53,550 nt of DNA from Symbiobacterium sp. (lineage in GTDB: Bacteria > Bacillota > Sulfobacillia > UBA995 > UBA9673): positions 1 through 53,550 of the forward strand of contig DYFB01000072.1 of the NCBI GenBank assembly GCA_020725405.1, given 5' to 3'. This document shows, piece after piece, positions 1 to 7,877 of this stretch. Numbering within the stretch: the stretch's first letter is position 1; each line of letters begins with the position of its first letter. Position numbers and translations under genes: made by a program. Below the pieces are notes generated by a model, which was not told the origin of the DNA, made no database searches, and was given only the letters and a program-made list of their open reading frames with translations.

Positions 1-1
1 C

Positions 2-760
2 GACGCCTTCGTCTCGGCCGGGAGCACCGGCGCCCTCATGGCCGGTGCGTTCCGGATGTTCGGACGCATCCGGGGCGTGCCCCGACCGGCCCTGGCCTCG
101 GTCTTCCCCAGCCTGAGGCCCGGCGGTCGGGAGTTCCTGTACCTCGACCTCGGAGCCAACGCCGACGCCCGGCCCGAACATCTCCGGGCCTACGCCGTCA
201 TGGCCTCGGTCTACATGGAGAAGGTCATGGGCCGGCCTCGGCCGCGCGTGGCTCTCCTGAGCAACGGGACCGAGGCGGCGAAAGGCAACGAGCTGACCAA
301 GGCGGCCCACGAACTCATGGCCCGGACTCCCGGCCTGAACTTCGTTGGGAACGTCGAGGGGCGCGACGTGTTCTCGGGGGAGTTCGACGCCCTCGTTACC
401 GATGGCTTCACCGGCAACGTGACCATGAAACTCCTCGAAGGAGTGGTGGAGGGCCTCTTCGGGGTGATGAAGACCGAGTTCACGAGAGGACTGCGAGGCA
501 AGGCGGGAGCCCTGCTTCTTCGTCCTTCCCTCCGGGCCATCAAGAAGCGCCTCGACTACGCGGAGTACGGGGGAGCCCCTTTTCTGGGGGTGGGCGCCCC
601 TTGCATCAAGTGCCACGGCAGCTCCAACGCCCGGGCCATCGAGATGGGTATCCTCGCGGCCCGGCGCTTCACCGCCGGTCGGGTCATCGACCTGATTTCG
701 GAGCAGCTCTCGAGGCTGGCGGCTCCCGCCGACAGCTTGGGGAACGACACCGAGGACTGA
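2..760 (+). CDS. plsX: Phosphate acyltransferase PlsX (5' end outside window)
   Basis: PlsX converts acyl-ACP to acyl-phosphate, the first step of phosphatidic acid synthesis in most Gram-positive bacteria, acting peripherally at the membrane. The frame is open from base 2 and its first residues read AFVSAGSTGALMAG, a hallmark PlsX motif, so the ATG at 38 is internal and not the start. 252 residues are visible; the family is about 330-340 long, so roughly 85 N-terminal residues lie upstream of the window. Other PlsX-like stretches are the LLSNGTEAAKGNEL loop and the DALVTDGFTGNV segment. The gene heads a cluster with a DegV-like fatty-acid-binding protein and acpP, which fits a role in feeding acyl chains to lipids. 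I am confident of the family. Confidence 0.95.
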   Translation, partial: DAFVSAGSTGALMAGAFRMFGRIRGVPRPALASVFPSLRPGGREFLYLDLGANADARPEHLRAYAVMASVYMEKVMGRPRPRVALLSNGTEAAKGNELTKAAHELMARTPGLNFVGNVEGRDVFSGEFDALVTDGFTGNVTMKLLEGVVEGLFGVMKTEFTRGLRGKAGALLLRPSLRAIKKRLDYAEYGGAPFLGVGAPCIKCHGSSNARAIEMGILAARRFTAGRVIDLISEQLSRLAAPADSLGNDTED

Positions 761-786
761 AGGGGGGACAGGACGCTTGGCTTCCC

Positions 787-808
787 GGCCGGGGCACGAG
801 CCCCGGCC
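787..808 (+). other. Perfect GC hairpin between plsX and degV
   Basis: A 9-bp perfect inverted repeat (GGCCGGGGC / GCCCCGGCC, loop ACGA) sits just upstream of the degV Shine-Dalgarno. There is no U-tract, so it is not a canonical terminator. It could stabilise a processed mRNA end or pause transcription between the two genes. Confidence 0.5.
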
Positions 809-826
809 CGAAAGGAGAGATATCGA

Positions 827-1666
827 GTGTCCAGAGTGAAGATTCTCGTCGACAGCACGGCCGACGTTCCGCACGAGGTAGCCAGAGACCTGGGGATCCA
901 CGTGATCCCTCTGAACGTCCACTTCGGGGACGAGACCTACCTTGACTGGGTCGACCTCTCTCCCCAGAGCTTCTACAAGCTCCTCGAGACGAGTCCCCAC
1001 CATCCCCGCACCTCCCAACCCTCGCCCGGAGACTTCGCAAAGACCTACGAGGAGCTGACCGCGGACGGGTCGTCGGTCGTGTCCATCCACATCTCCAGGC
1101 TCCTCAGCGGAACCATGCAGTCGGCTGAGCTCGGGAAGGCGATGGTCGAGGGTGCCCGCATCGAGATCATCGACTCCCAGCTGGCCTCCATGGCCTTCGG
1201 TGTGGTCGCCGTCCAGGCGGCCCGGGCGGCCCGGGAAGGGCGGAGCTTCGAGGAAGTTGTGGCTCTCGCTCGGGACCTGTGCCCGAAGGTCCGGGTCTTC
1301 TTCGCCGTCGACACCCTCGAGTACCTGGCTCGGAACGGCCGGATCGGCAAGGCCCAGGCCCTCCTCGGCGGACTCCTTTCGATAAAGCCCCTCCTCACCC
1401 TGGAGGATGGGCTGGTCGCTCCCCTGGAGAAAGTAAGGGGCGACCGGAAGGTAATCCCGCGAATCGTCGAACTCTTGGGCGAGCAGGTGCCGCCGGGCTC
1501 CGAGATCCGGGCGTGCTTCGTCAACGCCAACTGCCCGGACAAGGCCGGGGCCCTGCAGGCGGAGGTCGAGAAGGCCTACAAGCTCACTGAGGTCTTGACC
1601 GCCGAGCTCGGTCCGGTCATCGGGACCCACACGGGACCCGGAACCGTCGGAATGATGATCTACTAG
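827..1666 (+). CDS. degV: DegV family fatty-acid-binding protein (FakB-like)
   Basis: DegV/FakB proteins bind a single fatty acid and present it to the FakA kinase, which makes acyl-phosphate, the same intermediate that PlsX makes from acyl-ACP. The 279-residue protein has the family length. It opens with ILVDSTADVP, carries the TSQPS loop, an SGTMQSAE segment, NGRIGKAQALLG in the middle, and ends with the lipid-head-group motif GTHTGPGTVG. The GTG start at 827 follows AAAGGAGAG with 7-nt spacing. It lies between plsX and acpP, a place where many Firmicutes carry fabD and fabG. No fakA kinase is seen here. The family is clear; the fatty-acid role in this organism is inferred. Confidence 0.9.
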   Translation: MSRVKILVDSTADVPHEVARDLGIHVIPLNVHFGDETYLDWVDLSPQSFYKLLETSPHHPRTSQPSPGDFAKTYEELTADGSSVVSIHISRLLSGTMQSAELGKAMVEGARIEIIDSQLASMAFGVVAVQAARAAREGRSFEEVVALARDLCPKVRVFFAVDTLEYLARNGRIGKAQALLGGLLSIKPLLTLEDGLVAPLEKVRGDRKVIPRIVELLGEQVPPGSEIRACFVNANCPDKAGALQAEVEKAYKLTEVLTAELGPVIGTHTGPGTVGMMIY

Positions 1667-1693
1667 CCCAGTCCCAGCAGGAGGTGACCCCGG

Positions 1694-1933
1694 GTGGCAG
1701 ACGCAGATGCCGTGTTCCGGAAGCTCAGGGCGATGCTGGCCGACCAGTTGGGAATAGAGGAGGGGGAGATCTCCCCCGAGTCGACCCTTGAGGACCTCGG
1801 TGCCGACTCCCTGGATATCGTCGAGATGGTCATGGCCATCGAGCAGGAGTGGGATATAGAGATACCGGACGAGGCGGCCGAGGAGATCAAGACGGTCGGC
1901 GACGCCGTCAACTACATCGTCCGGCACGCCTGA
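1694..1933 (+). CDS. acpP: Acyl carrier protein
   Basis: ACP carries growing acyl chains on a phosphopantetheine arm. This 79-residue acidic protein has the canonical attachment motif GADSLD, with Ser39 as the modified residue, and the usual helices around [10 protein letters not shown] and [14 protein letters not shown]. The GTG start is preceded by a perfect AGGAGGTGA at 1679-1687, which fits high expression. The stop codon overlaps the rnc start (TGATG), so the two are translationally coupled. Its position between the plsX-degV pair and rnc matches the widespread plsX...acpP-rnc order. Confidence 0.97.
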   Translation: MADADAVFRKLRAMLADQLGIEEGEISPESTLEDLGADSLDIVEMVMAIEQEWDIEIPDEAAEEIKTVGDAVNYIVRHA

Positions 1934-2688
1934 TGGTCGAAGCTGGCCGGTCCGACCGGCCCGGGGACGGGTTCGGACCGCTTCGCGAGCGTTTGAAGGT
2001 CAGGGTGGAGGGCGGTCTCCTCGAGACCGCCCTCACTCACGCTTCGTTCGCCAACGAGCACCCGCAGGAGGCTCCGGAGGGCGGTAACGAGCGTTTGGAG
2101 TTCCTGGGCGACGCCGTCCTGCAGTTCCTGACGGCCAGGCTTCTCTACCGGCGTTATCCCGAGCTGGGCGCCGGCGAACTTACGCGACTCCGGGCGGCCG
2201 TGGTTTCCGAGGAGGCCCTCGGCCGCGTGGCCCAGAAGCTCCGGCTCGGGGAATACCTCCGCCTCGGCCGGGGCGAGGAGGCGTCGGGGGGCCGGACGCG
2301 GCGGTCGGTGTTGGCTGACGCTTTCGAAGCCGTCATCGGCGCGGTCTGCCTGAGCTCGGGGGTGAGCGAGGCGGCCCGCCTGGTGGACCGGGTCCTCGGC
2401 CCGCTGATCGAATCGGCGGCCCGCGGCGGTCTGGTCGACGCGAAGACGGCCCTGCAGGAGCTCGCCCAGGCGGGCGGGCGGGTGGTCAGCTACCGCGTGA
2501 CCGCCGAGACCGGGCCCGCCCACGGCCGGCTCTTTTCAGTCGAGGTCCTCGTCGACGGCGAGAGCCTGGGCCAGGGCTCCGGGCGGAGCAAGAAGGCCGC
2601 CGAGCAGGTTGCGGCTGCCCGCGCCCTCTCGCAGCTGGCGACCTCGCCGGGGCGCCCCGAGACCCCCAGGAACTCGACCAGCATATGA
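1933..2688 (+). CDS. rnc: Ribonuclease III
   Basis: RNase III cleaves double-stranded RNA in rRNA processing and mRNA turnover. The 251-residue protein has the signature NERLEFLGDAVL (about residues 51-62), the second acidic cluster LADAFEAVIGAV, and a C-terminal double-stranded RNA-binding domain beginning near DAKTALQELAQ and ending GRSKKAAEQVAA. The ATG at 1933 overlaps the acpP stop; the frame stays open upstream, but the overlap start is the natural one. The last 15 or so residues, after the binding domain, are a Pro/Thr/Arg-rich tail. Upstream acpP and downstream smc are the usual neighbours. Confidence 0.97.
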   Translation: MVEAGRSDRPGDGFGPLRERLKVRVEGGLLETALTHASFANEHPQEAPEGGNERLEFLGDAVLQFLTARLLYRRYPELGAGELTRLRAAVVSEEALGRVAQKLRLGEYLRLGRGEEASGGRTRRSVLADAFEAVIGAVCLSSGVSEAARLVDRVLGPLIESAARGGLVDAKTALQELAQAGGRVVSYRVTAETGPAHGRLFSVEVLVDGESLGQGSGRSKKAAEQVAAARALSQLATSPGRPETPRNSTSI

Positions 2689-2731
2689 TGTCTAGGTCCG
2701 TCCTCGGGGCTCGGCGCGCGACCGACGCAGG

Positions 2732-2761
2732 GCAGGAAATGGATTGGCGCGGAGCGAATGG
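2732..2761 (+). promoter_or_regulatory. Putative sigma-H promoter of spoVS
   Basis: The -35 box GCAGGAAAT (2732-2740) matches the Bacillus sigma-H consensus RNAGGAWWW at every position. After 12 bp comes AGCGAATGG (2753-2761), which keeps the RNNGAAT core and misses only the two final W positions. The distance fits the known 11-12 bp. Transcription would start about 30 nt before the spoVS ATG. In Bacillus subtilis spoVS is a known sigma-H target, which supports the call. Confidence 0.6.
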
Positions 2762-2798
2762 CTTTTTCGCACCCTCTATGAGGAGGCTGGCGGGCACC

Positions 2799-3077
2799 AT
2801 GGACATCCTCAAGGTTTCGGCCCAGTCCAAACCCAAGTCGGTCGCCGGTGCGCTTGCTGCGGTCTTGAGGGACAAGGGCGGCGTGGAGATCCAGGCCGTC
2901 GGTGCCGGAGCGGTCAACCAGGCGGTAAAGGCGATAGCTATCGCCAGGGGCTACGTCGCCTCGAACGGGATAGACCTCGTCTGCATCCCCGCCTTCGCCG
3001 AGATAGTGATCAACGGCGAGGAGCGGACCGCCATCCGTTTCATCGTCGAGGGCCGTCAGGGACCGGCCAAGGACTGA
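2799..3077 (+). CDS. spoVS: Stage V sporulation protein S
   Basis: SpoVS is a small Alba-like regulator needed for efficient sporulation in Bacillus. The 92-residue product reads MDILKVSAQSKPKSVAGALA at its start, the invariant SpoVS N-terminus, and continues with VQAVGAGAVNQAVKAIAIARGY-type sequence and an IVINGEERTAI segment, covering the whole family length of about 86 residues. The frame is open further upstream, but the ATG at 2799 has AGGAGG at 2781-2786 and matches the conserved start. It sits between rnc and smc with its own sigma-H-like promoter and its own terminator, so it is probably a separate unit. Its presence points to a spore former or a close relative. Confidence 0.95.
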   Translation: MDILKVSAQSKPKSVAGALAAVLRDKGGVEIQAVGAGAVNQAVKAIAIARGYVASNGIDLVCIPAFAEIVINGEERTAIRFIVEGRQGPAKD

Positions 3078-3142
3078 CCCCGGCCTCCCGCGAGGATCCC
3101 GAAGAGGGTCACAGAGGCGGCTACAGCAACGGTCATGTCTTT

Positions 3143-3175
3143 AACCCGTGCCACGCGACGGTGGCGGGTTTTTTG
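3143..3175 (+). terminator. Rho-independent terminator after spoVS
   Basis: AACCCG-(TG)-CCAC pairs with GTGGCGGGTT across a short GCGACG loop, followed by a run of six T (3169-3174). It lies 65 nt past the spoVS stop and just before smc. It is the only clear hairpin-plus-U-tract terminator I see in the window. Confidence 0.85.
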
Positions 3176-3199
3176 TTGACACCCGAGCCAGGTGGTGGC

Positions 3200-6100
3200 G
3201 TGTTGCTGCTCAAGCGGTTGGAACTGCAGGGCTTCAAATCCTTCGCCGAGCGCGTCGTCCTCGAGTTCGGCCCCGGCATATCGGGCATCGTCGGTCCGAA
3301 CGGGGCCGGGAAGAGCAACATCGCCGACGCGGTCAGATGGGCCCTCGGTGAGCAGAACCCAAGGCTTCTCCGTTGTTCGCGCATGGAGGATCTCATCTTC
3401 AGCGGTAGCACGACCCGGCGCCCCCTCAGCCTGGCTGAGGCGGTCCTCGTTCTCGACAACGAGGACGGCCGCTTACCCGTCGACTTCACCGAAGTGTCCC
3501 TGACCCGGCGGCTCTACCGGTCGGGCGAGAGCGAGTACCTCCTTAACGGATCCTCCGTGCGGCTGCGCGACATAACCGGACTCCTAGCCGGGACGGGCCT
3601 GGGACGGGAGGGGTACTCCCTTGTCGGGCAGGGCCGCATCGAGGAACTTCTGATGGTTCCCCCGGAGGGCCGGAGAGGGCTGTTCGACGAGGCCTGCGGC
3701 ATAGGGGTGCACCGGACCCGGAAGAGGGAGGCCCTCGGCCGCTTGGAGGACGCCGCCGGCCGTCTCGAGCGGGTCTCCGACGTCATCGCCGAGCTCGAGG
3801 CCCAGCTTGCGCCGCTCGACCGGCAGGCGGCCGTGGCCCGCTCGTTCGTGGCTTACCGGGAGGAACTGGAAAGGCTCGAGCTGTGGCTGGACGCCGAGTC
3901 CGCGGGGAGGCTCAGGTCGCGGGCTGCCGCGGCCCGGGCCCGCCTGGCCGAGACCCTCCAGCAGGCGGGCGTTCTGCGGGAGCGCCGCGCCCGGCTCGAG
4001 GAGGAGGTCCGGACGCTCCGGACGGCCTTCGGAGAGCTCGACCAGTTTCTTGAGCAGAGACGGCGTCGGTCGGAGGAGACGGAGGCGGCCCGGCGGGACC
4101 TCGAGGCCCGGGTCCGGGAGCTTGAGAGCCTGGTCGCCGAGCGTGAGCGCGAGATCGCCTTCGTCAGGGAGGAGGCAAGCCGTCTCGCCGCCCGCTCGGG
4201 TGAGATCGCGGAACGGCTGGCCGAGCTCGAGAGCGTGAAGACCGAAAGGCTCCAGGCCCTGAGCGAGGCCGGGAGCGAGCTTGCCCTGGTCGAGGAGCAG
4301 ATCAGCCGCCTAGGGGAGGAGCTCGGGGGGCTGCGGACGCTCGTCGAGGAGCGGAAGGCCGAGCTGATTGAGGTCGCCAGCCGCGCGGCGGCCACCCGCT
4401 CGGAGGTCTCGTCGGCCGAGGCCGAGGAGACGCGGCTCCGGGCCGAGGCGGTCCGGGTGGTCCGCGAGCGGGAGGCGGCCAGCGAGGAGATGGACCGCCT
4501 GGCCGCCGAGCTTGCCGCCCTCTCGGGAGAGCTTGAGGAAACTGAGGCCCAGGCCCTACGGTGCTCGACCGCTCTCAAGGAGGCCCAGGAGAAGGAGACC
4601 GCCCTTGACGCGGGTCTCAGGGAGCTCGGCCGCGGGTTCGACCGCGAGCGGGAGCGGGTGGGGGAGCTGGAGGTGAGGCAGGCCTCTCTGGAGGCCGCTG
4701 CGGAGGCTGAAGACTCCTGGTCCCGGGCGGCTCTCGCGGCCGCGGCGGCGGCGGGCGGACCGGGCGGCGGCGGTCTTCTTGGCGTCCTCGGTGAGAACTT
4801 GGAGGCGGACCCGGAGGACCGGACGGCCGTTGAGGCCGCCTTAGGGCGGCGCGCCAGCGCCCTGGTCGTGAGGACGGCCCGGGACCTCCGCCACTACGTG
4901 GACCACTTCAAGGCCGAAGGGCTCGGACCAGCGGTGATCATCCCGGTCGACCTCGTCTCCGAGCAACTCCGCCGCAGGCGGTCCCAGGAAGGATTCCCCC
5001 CCGGCAGTTTGGCGGAGCGGGTTTCCTGCCCGACCCCTCTCCGGCCTGTCGTCGAGTTCTTGCTGGGTGAGACCGTGCTGGTGGGAAGCCTGGAGGAAGC
5101 CGTCGAGGCCGTCAGCTCGGGAGCGGCCCGCCGGGCGGTGACCCGGGACGGGTGCCTGGCGTGCCCGGGTGGGGTCGTCAGCCTGACCGGGCGGCGCGGG
5201 CCGGAGACTTCGGTCCGCGGGGGGACCCTCGACCGGATGAGAGAGCTCCGAGCGGTCCGGGACGAGCTTGACCGGCGCCGGGAAGCCCTCAGAGCCCTTG
5301 CGGAGCGGAGGCGGGCGGAGGAGGAGGCTCTCGCAGGTCTCCGGGCGGAGCGAAACCGCCTGTCCGCCCGACAGCAGGAGTTCGCCATCCTCCGGACGAC
5401 CCTTGCCGAGCAGGTCGAGGCGAGGAGGGCCCGTGAGGAGTTTGCCAGGAGAAGGGCCGAGACTTTGGCCCGCGAGAGCCCGGGAATCGACGAGCGGCTT
5501 CTTGCCGCCCAGGCTCGGGCGGCGCAGGGGCGGGAGCTCCTGAGGGAGCTTGCCCGCCGCGAGGCCGAACTGAGGGAGGAAGTCTCCCGGGCCCAGGTCG
5601 AGGCGGCCTCCCGCGAGGAGGCGGTGGGGTCGCTTCGGCGCCGGACGGAGAAGCTCCGCGTGGACCGGGCGACCCTTGAGGAGCGGGTCCGCGCGGCCGA
5701 GGCCGAGAGCCTGCGCCTGGCGGCCGAGGAGGCGAGACTGGCGGCCGAAGCCGCCGGGTGTGAGGAGCGGCTGGCGAGGCTCGCCCGGGAGAGGCAGGAG
5801 GCTATCTCCGAGCTTGACCCGCTCCGGCGGCGGGTTGCCGAGGTCCCGGCGGGGGCCGGAGCGGCCGGCGGCGGCGAAGACCAGGACTGGAGCCGGCGCA
5901 GGCAGGAGCTCACGGCGGACCTCGAGGCCCGGGAAAGGGAGCTCGCGGCGGTGCGAGACAGCCTCGAGGGGCTCGCCGAGCGGAGCCGCCGGGAGGAGGC
6001 CCGGCTGGCCCGCCTGGAGGCCGAGGAGGATATCCTCACCAGGCGTCTTGTCCGGGACTACGGCGAGGATTGGGAGAGCCGGGCGGCCTCGGAGCGGCCA

Positions 6101-6805
6101 GACGACGGAACCCTGACCGAGGAGGCCGCGGGGGCGCGGGTGACTGAGCTGCGACGGGCCATGGCCGACCTCGGGGTCGTCAACATCGGGGCCATCGAGG
6201 AGCACCGCCGGCTCACGGAGCGCATCGAGTTCCTGAAAGGTCAGGCCCGCGACCTTGAAGAGGCTCGGGAAGGTCTCCTCCGGCTGATCCGGGAGATGGA
6301 CGAGACGATGTCCAGAAAGTTCGAGGAGGGCTTCCTGGCGGTCAGGCGGGCCTTCCGCGAGCAGGTCCCGAGGCTCTTCGGCGGCGGCCGCGGCGAGCTC
6401 GTCCTGACCGACCCCGACAACCTCCTCGACAGTGGGATAGAGATACTGGTCGAGCCGCCCTCTAAGCGGATGCAGAGCCTGACCCTCCTTTCGGCCGGCG
6501 AGAGGGCGCTGAGCGCCCTGGCTCTGGTCTTCTCCTTCCTCGAAGTGAGACCGTGCCCGTGCGTCCTCCTGGATGAGATAGACGCTCCCCTCGATGAGGC
6601 CAACGTGGCCCGCTTCGCCGCCACCCTGACCTCCCTGGCCGAACGCGGCGAGACCCAGTTCATCATCGTCACCCACAACAAAGCGACCATGGAGATCTCC
6701 GAGGCCCTCTACGGGGTCACGATGGGCGAGGACGGAGTATCACGGTTGGTTTCGGTGAAGCTACGGGACGGGGACGACCCGGTCCCGGCAGCAGAGGAGG
6801 GGTAG
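3200..6805 (+). CDS. smc: Chromosome condensation ATPase SMC
   Basis: SMC dimers with ScpA/ScpB organise and segregate the chromosome. The 1201-residue protein is of family length. It starts LKRLELQGFKSFAE, has Walker A GPNGAGKSN (about residues 32-40), a long Arg/Glu/Ala-rich coiled coil, a hinge near residues 520-670, a return coiled coil, and a C-terminal head with Walker B VLLDEIDAPLDE (Asp1125, Glu1126). The ABC signature reads LSAGE (1097-1101), not the usual LSGGE. The GTG start at 3200 is chosen because it begins exactly at the conserved N-terminus and follows AGGTGG; the frame remains open upstream through spoVS and the terminator. ftsY follows after 4 nt. Confidence 0.96.
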   Translation: MLLLKRLELQGFKSFAERVVLEFGPGISGIVGPNGAGKSNIADAVRWALGEQNPRLLRCSRMEDLIFSGSTTRRPLSLAEAVLVLDNEDGRLPVDFTEVSLTRRLYRSGESEYLLNGSSVRLRDITGLLAGTGLGREGYSLVGQGRIEELLMVPPEGRRGLFDEACGIGVHRTRKREALGRLEDAAGRLERVSDVIAELEAQLAPLDRQAAVARSFVAYREELERLELWLDAESAGRLRSRAAAARARLAETLQQAGVLRERRARLEEEVRTLRTAFGELDQFLEQRRRRSEETEAARRDLEARVRELESLVAEREREIAFVREEASRLAARSGEIAERLAELESVKTERLQALSEAGSELALVEEQISRLGEELGGLRTLVEERKAELIEVASRAAATRSEVSSAEAEETRLRAEAVRVVREREAASEEMDRLAAELAALSGELEETEAQALRCSTALKEAQEKETALDAGLRELGRGFDRERERVGELEVRQASLEAAAEAEDSWSRAALAAAAAAGGPGGGGLLGVLGENLEADPEDRTAVEAALGRRASALVVRTARDLRHYVDHFKAEGLGPAVIIPVDLVSEQLRRRRSQEGFPPGSLAERVSCPTPLRPVVEFLLGETVLVGSLEEAVEAVSSGAARRAVTRDGCLACPGGVVSLTGRRGPETSVRGGTLDRMRELRAVRDELDRRREALRALAERRRAEEEALAGLRAERNRLSARQQEFAILRTTLAEQVEARRAREEFARRRAETLARESPGIDERLLAAQARAAQGRELLRELARREAELREEVSRAQVEAASREEAVGSLRRRTEKLRVDRATLEERVRAAEAESLRLAAEEARLAAEAAGCEERLARLARERQEAISELDPLRRRVAEVPAGAGAAGGGEDQDWSRRRQELTADLEARERELAAVRDSLEGLAERSRREEARLARLEAEEDILTRRLVRDYGEDWESRAASERPDDGTLTEEAAGARVTELRRAMADLGVVNIGAIEEHRRLTERIEFLKGQARDLEEAREGLLRLIREMDETMSRKFEEGFLAVRRAFREQVPRLFGGGRGELVLTDPDNLLDSGIEILVEPPSKRMQSLTLLSAGERALSALALVFSFLEVRPCPCVLLDEIDAPLDEANVARFAATLTSLAERGETQFIIVTHNKATMEISEALYGVTMGEDGVSRLVSVKLRDGDDPVPAAEEG

Positions 6806-6809
6806 CCCG

Positions 6810-7721
6810 GTGGCCGACACAGTCGGGGGCGGGCTTGCCCGCGCGCGCGGCGGGCTCGGTCTCGCCCTGCGTCGGATCCTCTCCGGCGGCCGGAAGGTGG
6901 AGCCGGCTCTCTACGAGGAACTCCTGGAGACGCTCATCGCGGGGGATACGGGCGTGGCGGCGGCCGAGGCCCTTGTCGAGGAGGTGCGGGAGGCGGCGAT
7001 CCGCCGGGGTGTGGTCGAGGCCGAGGGTCTGCGTGACCTGGTGGCCGCGACCCTGGCCGCCCAACTCGGTCCCGCCGGGGAGCTCCAGCTTCCCGGGCCG
7101 GGAGGACCGCCCGGGGTGGTCCTGGTCGTTGGAGTCAACGGCACCGGGAAGACGACCACAGTGGCCAAGTTGGCCGCGCGACTGGCGGCGGGAGGGCGCC
7201 GCCCGCTCCTTGTCCAGGCCGATACCTTCCGGGCCGCGGCGACCGAACAGCTCTCCATCTGGGGGGACCGGCTGGGCCTCGACGTGATCCACCACCGGCC
7301 GGGGGGCGACCCGGCGGCCGTCGCCTTCGACGGGGTCCGGGCGGCCCAGGCCCGCGGACGCGACGTCCTGCTCGTCGACACCGCCGGACGGCTCCACACG
7401 CGGGCCGGGCTGATCGAGGAGCTCAAGAAGGTAAGGCGGGTGCTGGCCCGGGAGGTCGAGGGGGCCCCGCACGAAACCCTTCTCGTCATTGACGGCACGG
7501 CCGGACTGAACTCCCTCGAACAGGCGCGGGTTTTCAACGAGGCCGTCTCCCTGACCGGGGTCGTGGTGACCAAGCTCGACGGAACCGCCCGGGGTGGTGT
7601 GGTCCTGGCCGTGCGCCGGGAGCTCGGCCTGCCGGTCAAGTTCGTCGGCACCGGCGAAGGCGTCGGCGACCTCGTCCTCTTCGACCCGGTGGCCTACGCC
7701 CGCGAGATGCTGGCCCCGTAG
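6810..7721 (+). CDS. ftsY: Signal recognition particle receptor FtsY
   Basis: FtsY is the membrane-side SRP receptor GTPase that docks ribosome-nascent chain complexes at SecYEG. The 303-residue protein has a short N-domain without the long acidic region of the E. coli protein, then the G-domain: P-loop GVNGTGKTTT (from residue 108), DTFRAAATEQL, DTAGRLHT, TKLDGTARGG and FVGTGEGVGDL. The motif that is usually DATTGQNAL reads DGTAGLNSL, a small deviation. The GTG start follows AGGAGGGG and lies 4 nt after the smc stop, the typical smc-ftsY order. The SRP RNA partner ffh is downstream, but ylxM, which often stands between them, is absent. Confidence 0.96.
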   Translation: MADTVGGGLARARGGLGLALRRILSGGRKVEPALYEELLETLIAGDTGVAAAEALVEEVREAAIRRGVVEAEGLRDLVAATLAAQLGPAGELQLPGPGGPPGVVLVVGVNGTGKTTTVAKLAARLAAGGRRPLLVQADTFRAAATEQLSIWGDRLGLDVIHHRPGGDPAAVAFDGVRAAQARGRDVLLVDTAGRLHTRAGLIEELKKVRRVLAREVEGAPHETLLVIDGTAGLNSLEQARVFNEAVSLTGVVVTKLDGTARGGVVLAVRRELGLPVKFVGTGEGVGDLVLFDPVAYAREMLAP

Positions 7722-7817
7722 AGCTGGAGCTCGCCCGCGCTCCGGTTCTCCTTTCCGCGGGCCTGCGGCCCGCTCGCCTCCGGCCCGGTCCCGAGCCGGG
7801 GTCACGGCCGTTTGTCG

Positions 7818-7847
7818 TTGCAAATGCTGGTCTGCCAGAGATAAAAT
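7818..7847 (+). promoter_or_regulatory. Sigma-A promoter of ffh
   Basis: TTGCAA (7818-7823), an 18-bp spacer and TAAAAT (7842-7847) form a good housekeeping promoter in an AT-richer island inside a GC-rich 156-bp gap. Transcription would begin near 7853, about 25 nt before the GTG chosen as the ffh start. Confidence 0.7.
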
Positions 7848-7877
7848 ACCCCTGTGACTCTGCTGGGGAGTGTTATT

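Noticed and set aside
3176-3181. TTGACA before smc as a -35 box
   Set aside because: No -10-like hexamer lies 16-19 bp downstream; the site overlaps the end of the spoVS terminator and the smc start region.
4841-6676. Long antisense open frame opposite smc
   Set aside because: It is a codon-bias shadow of the SMC coiled coil; the translated product is Leu/Gly/Arg/Pro-rich without domain motifs.
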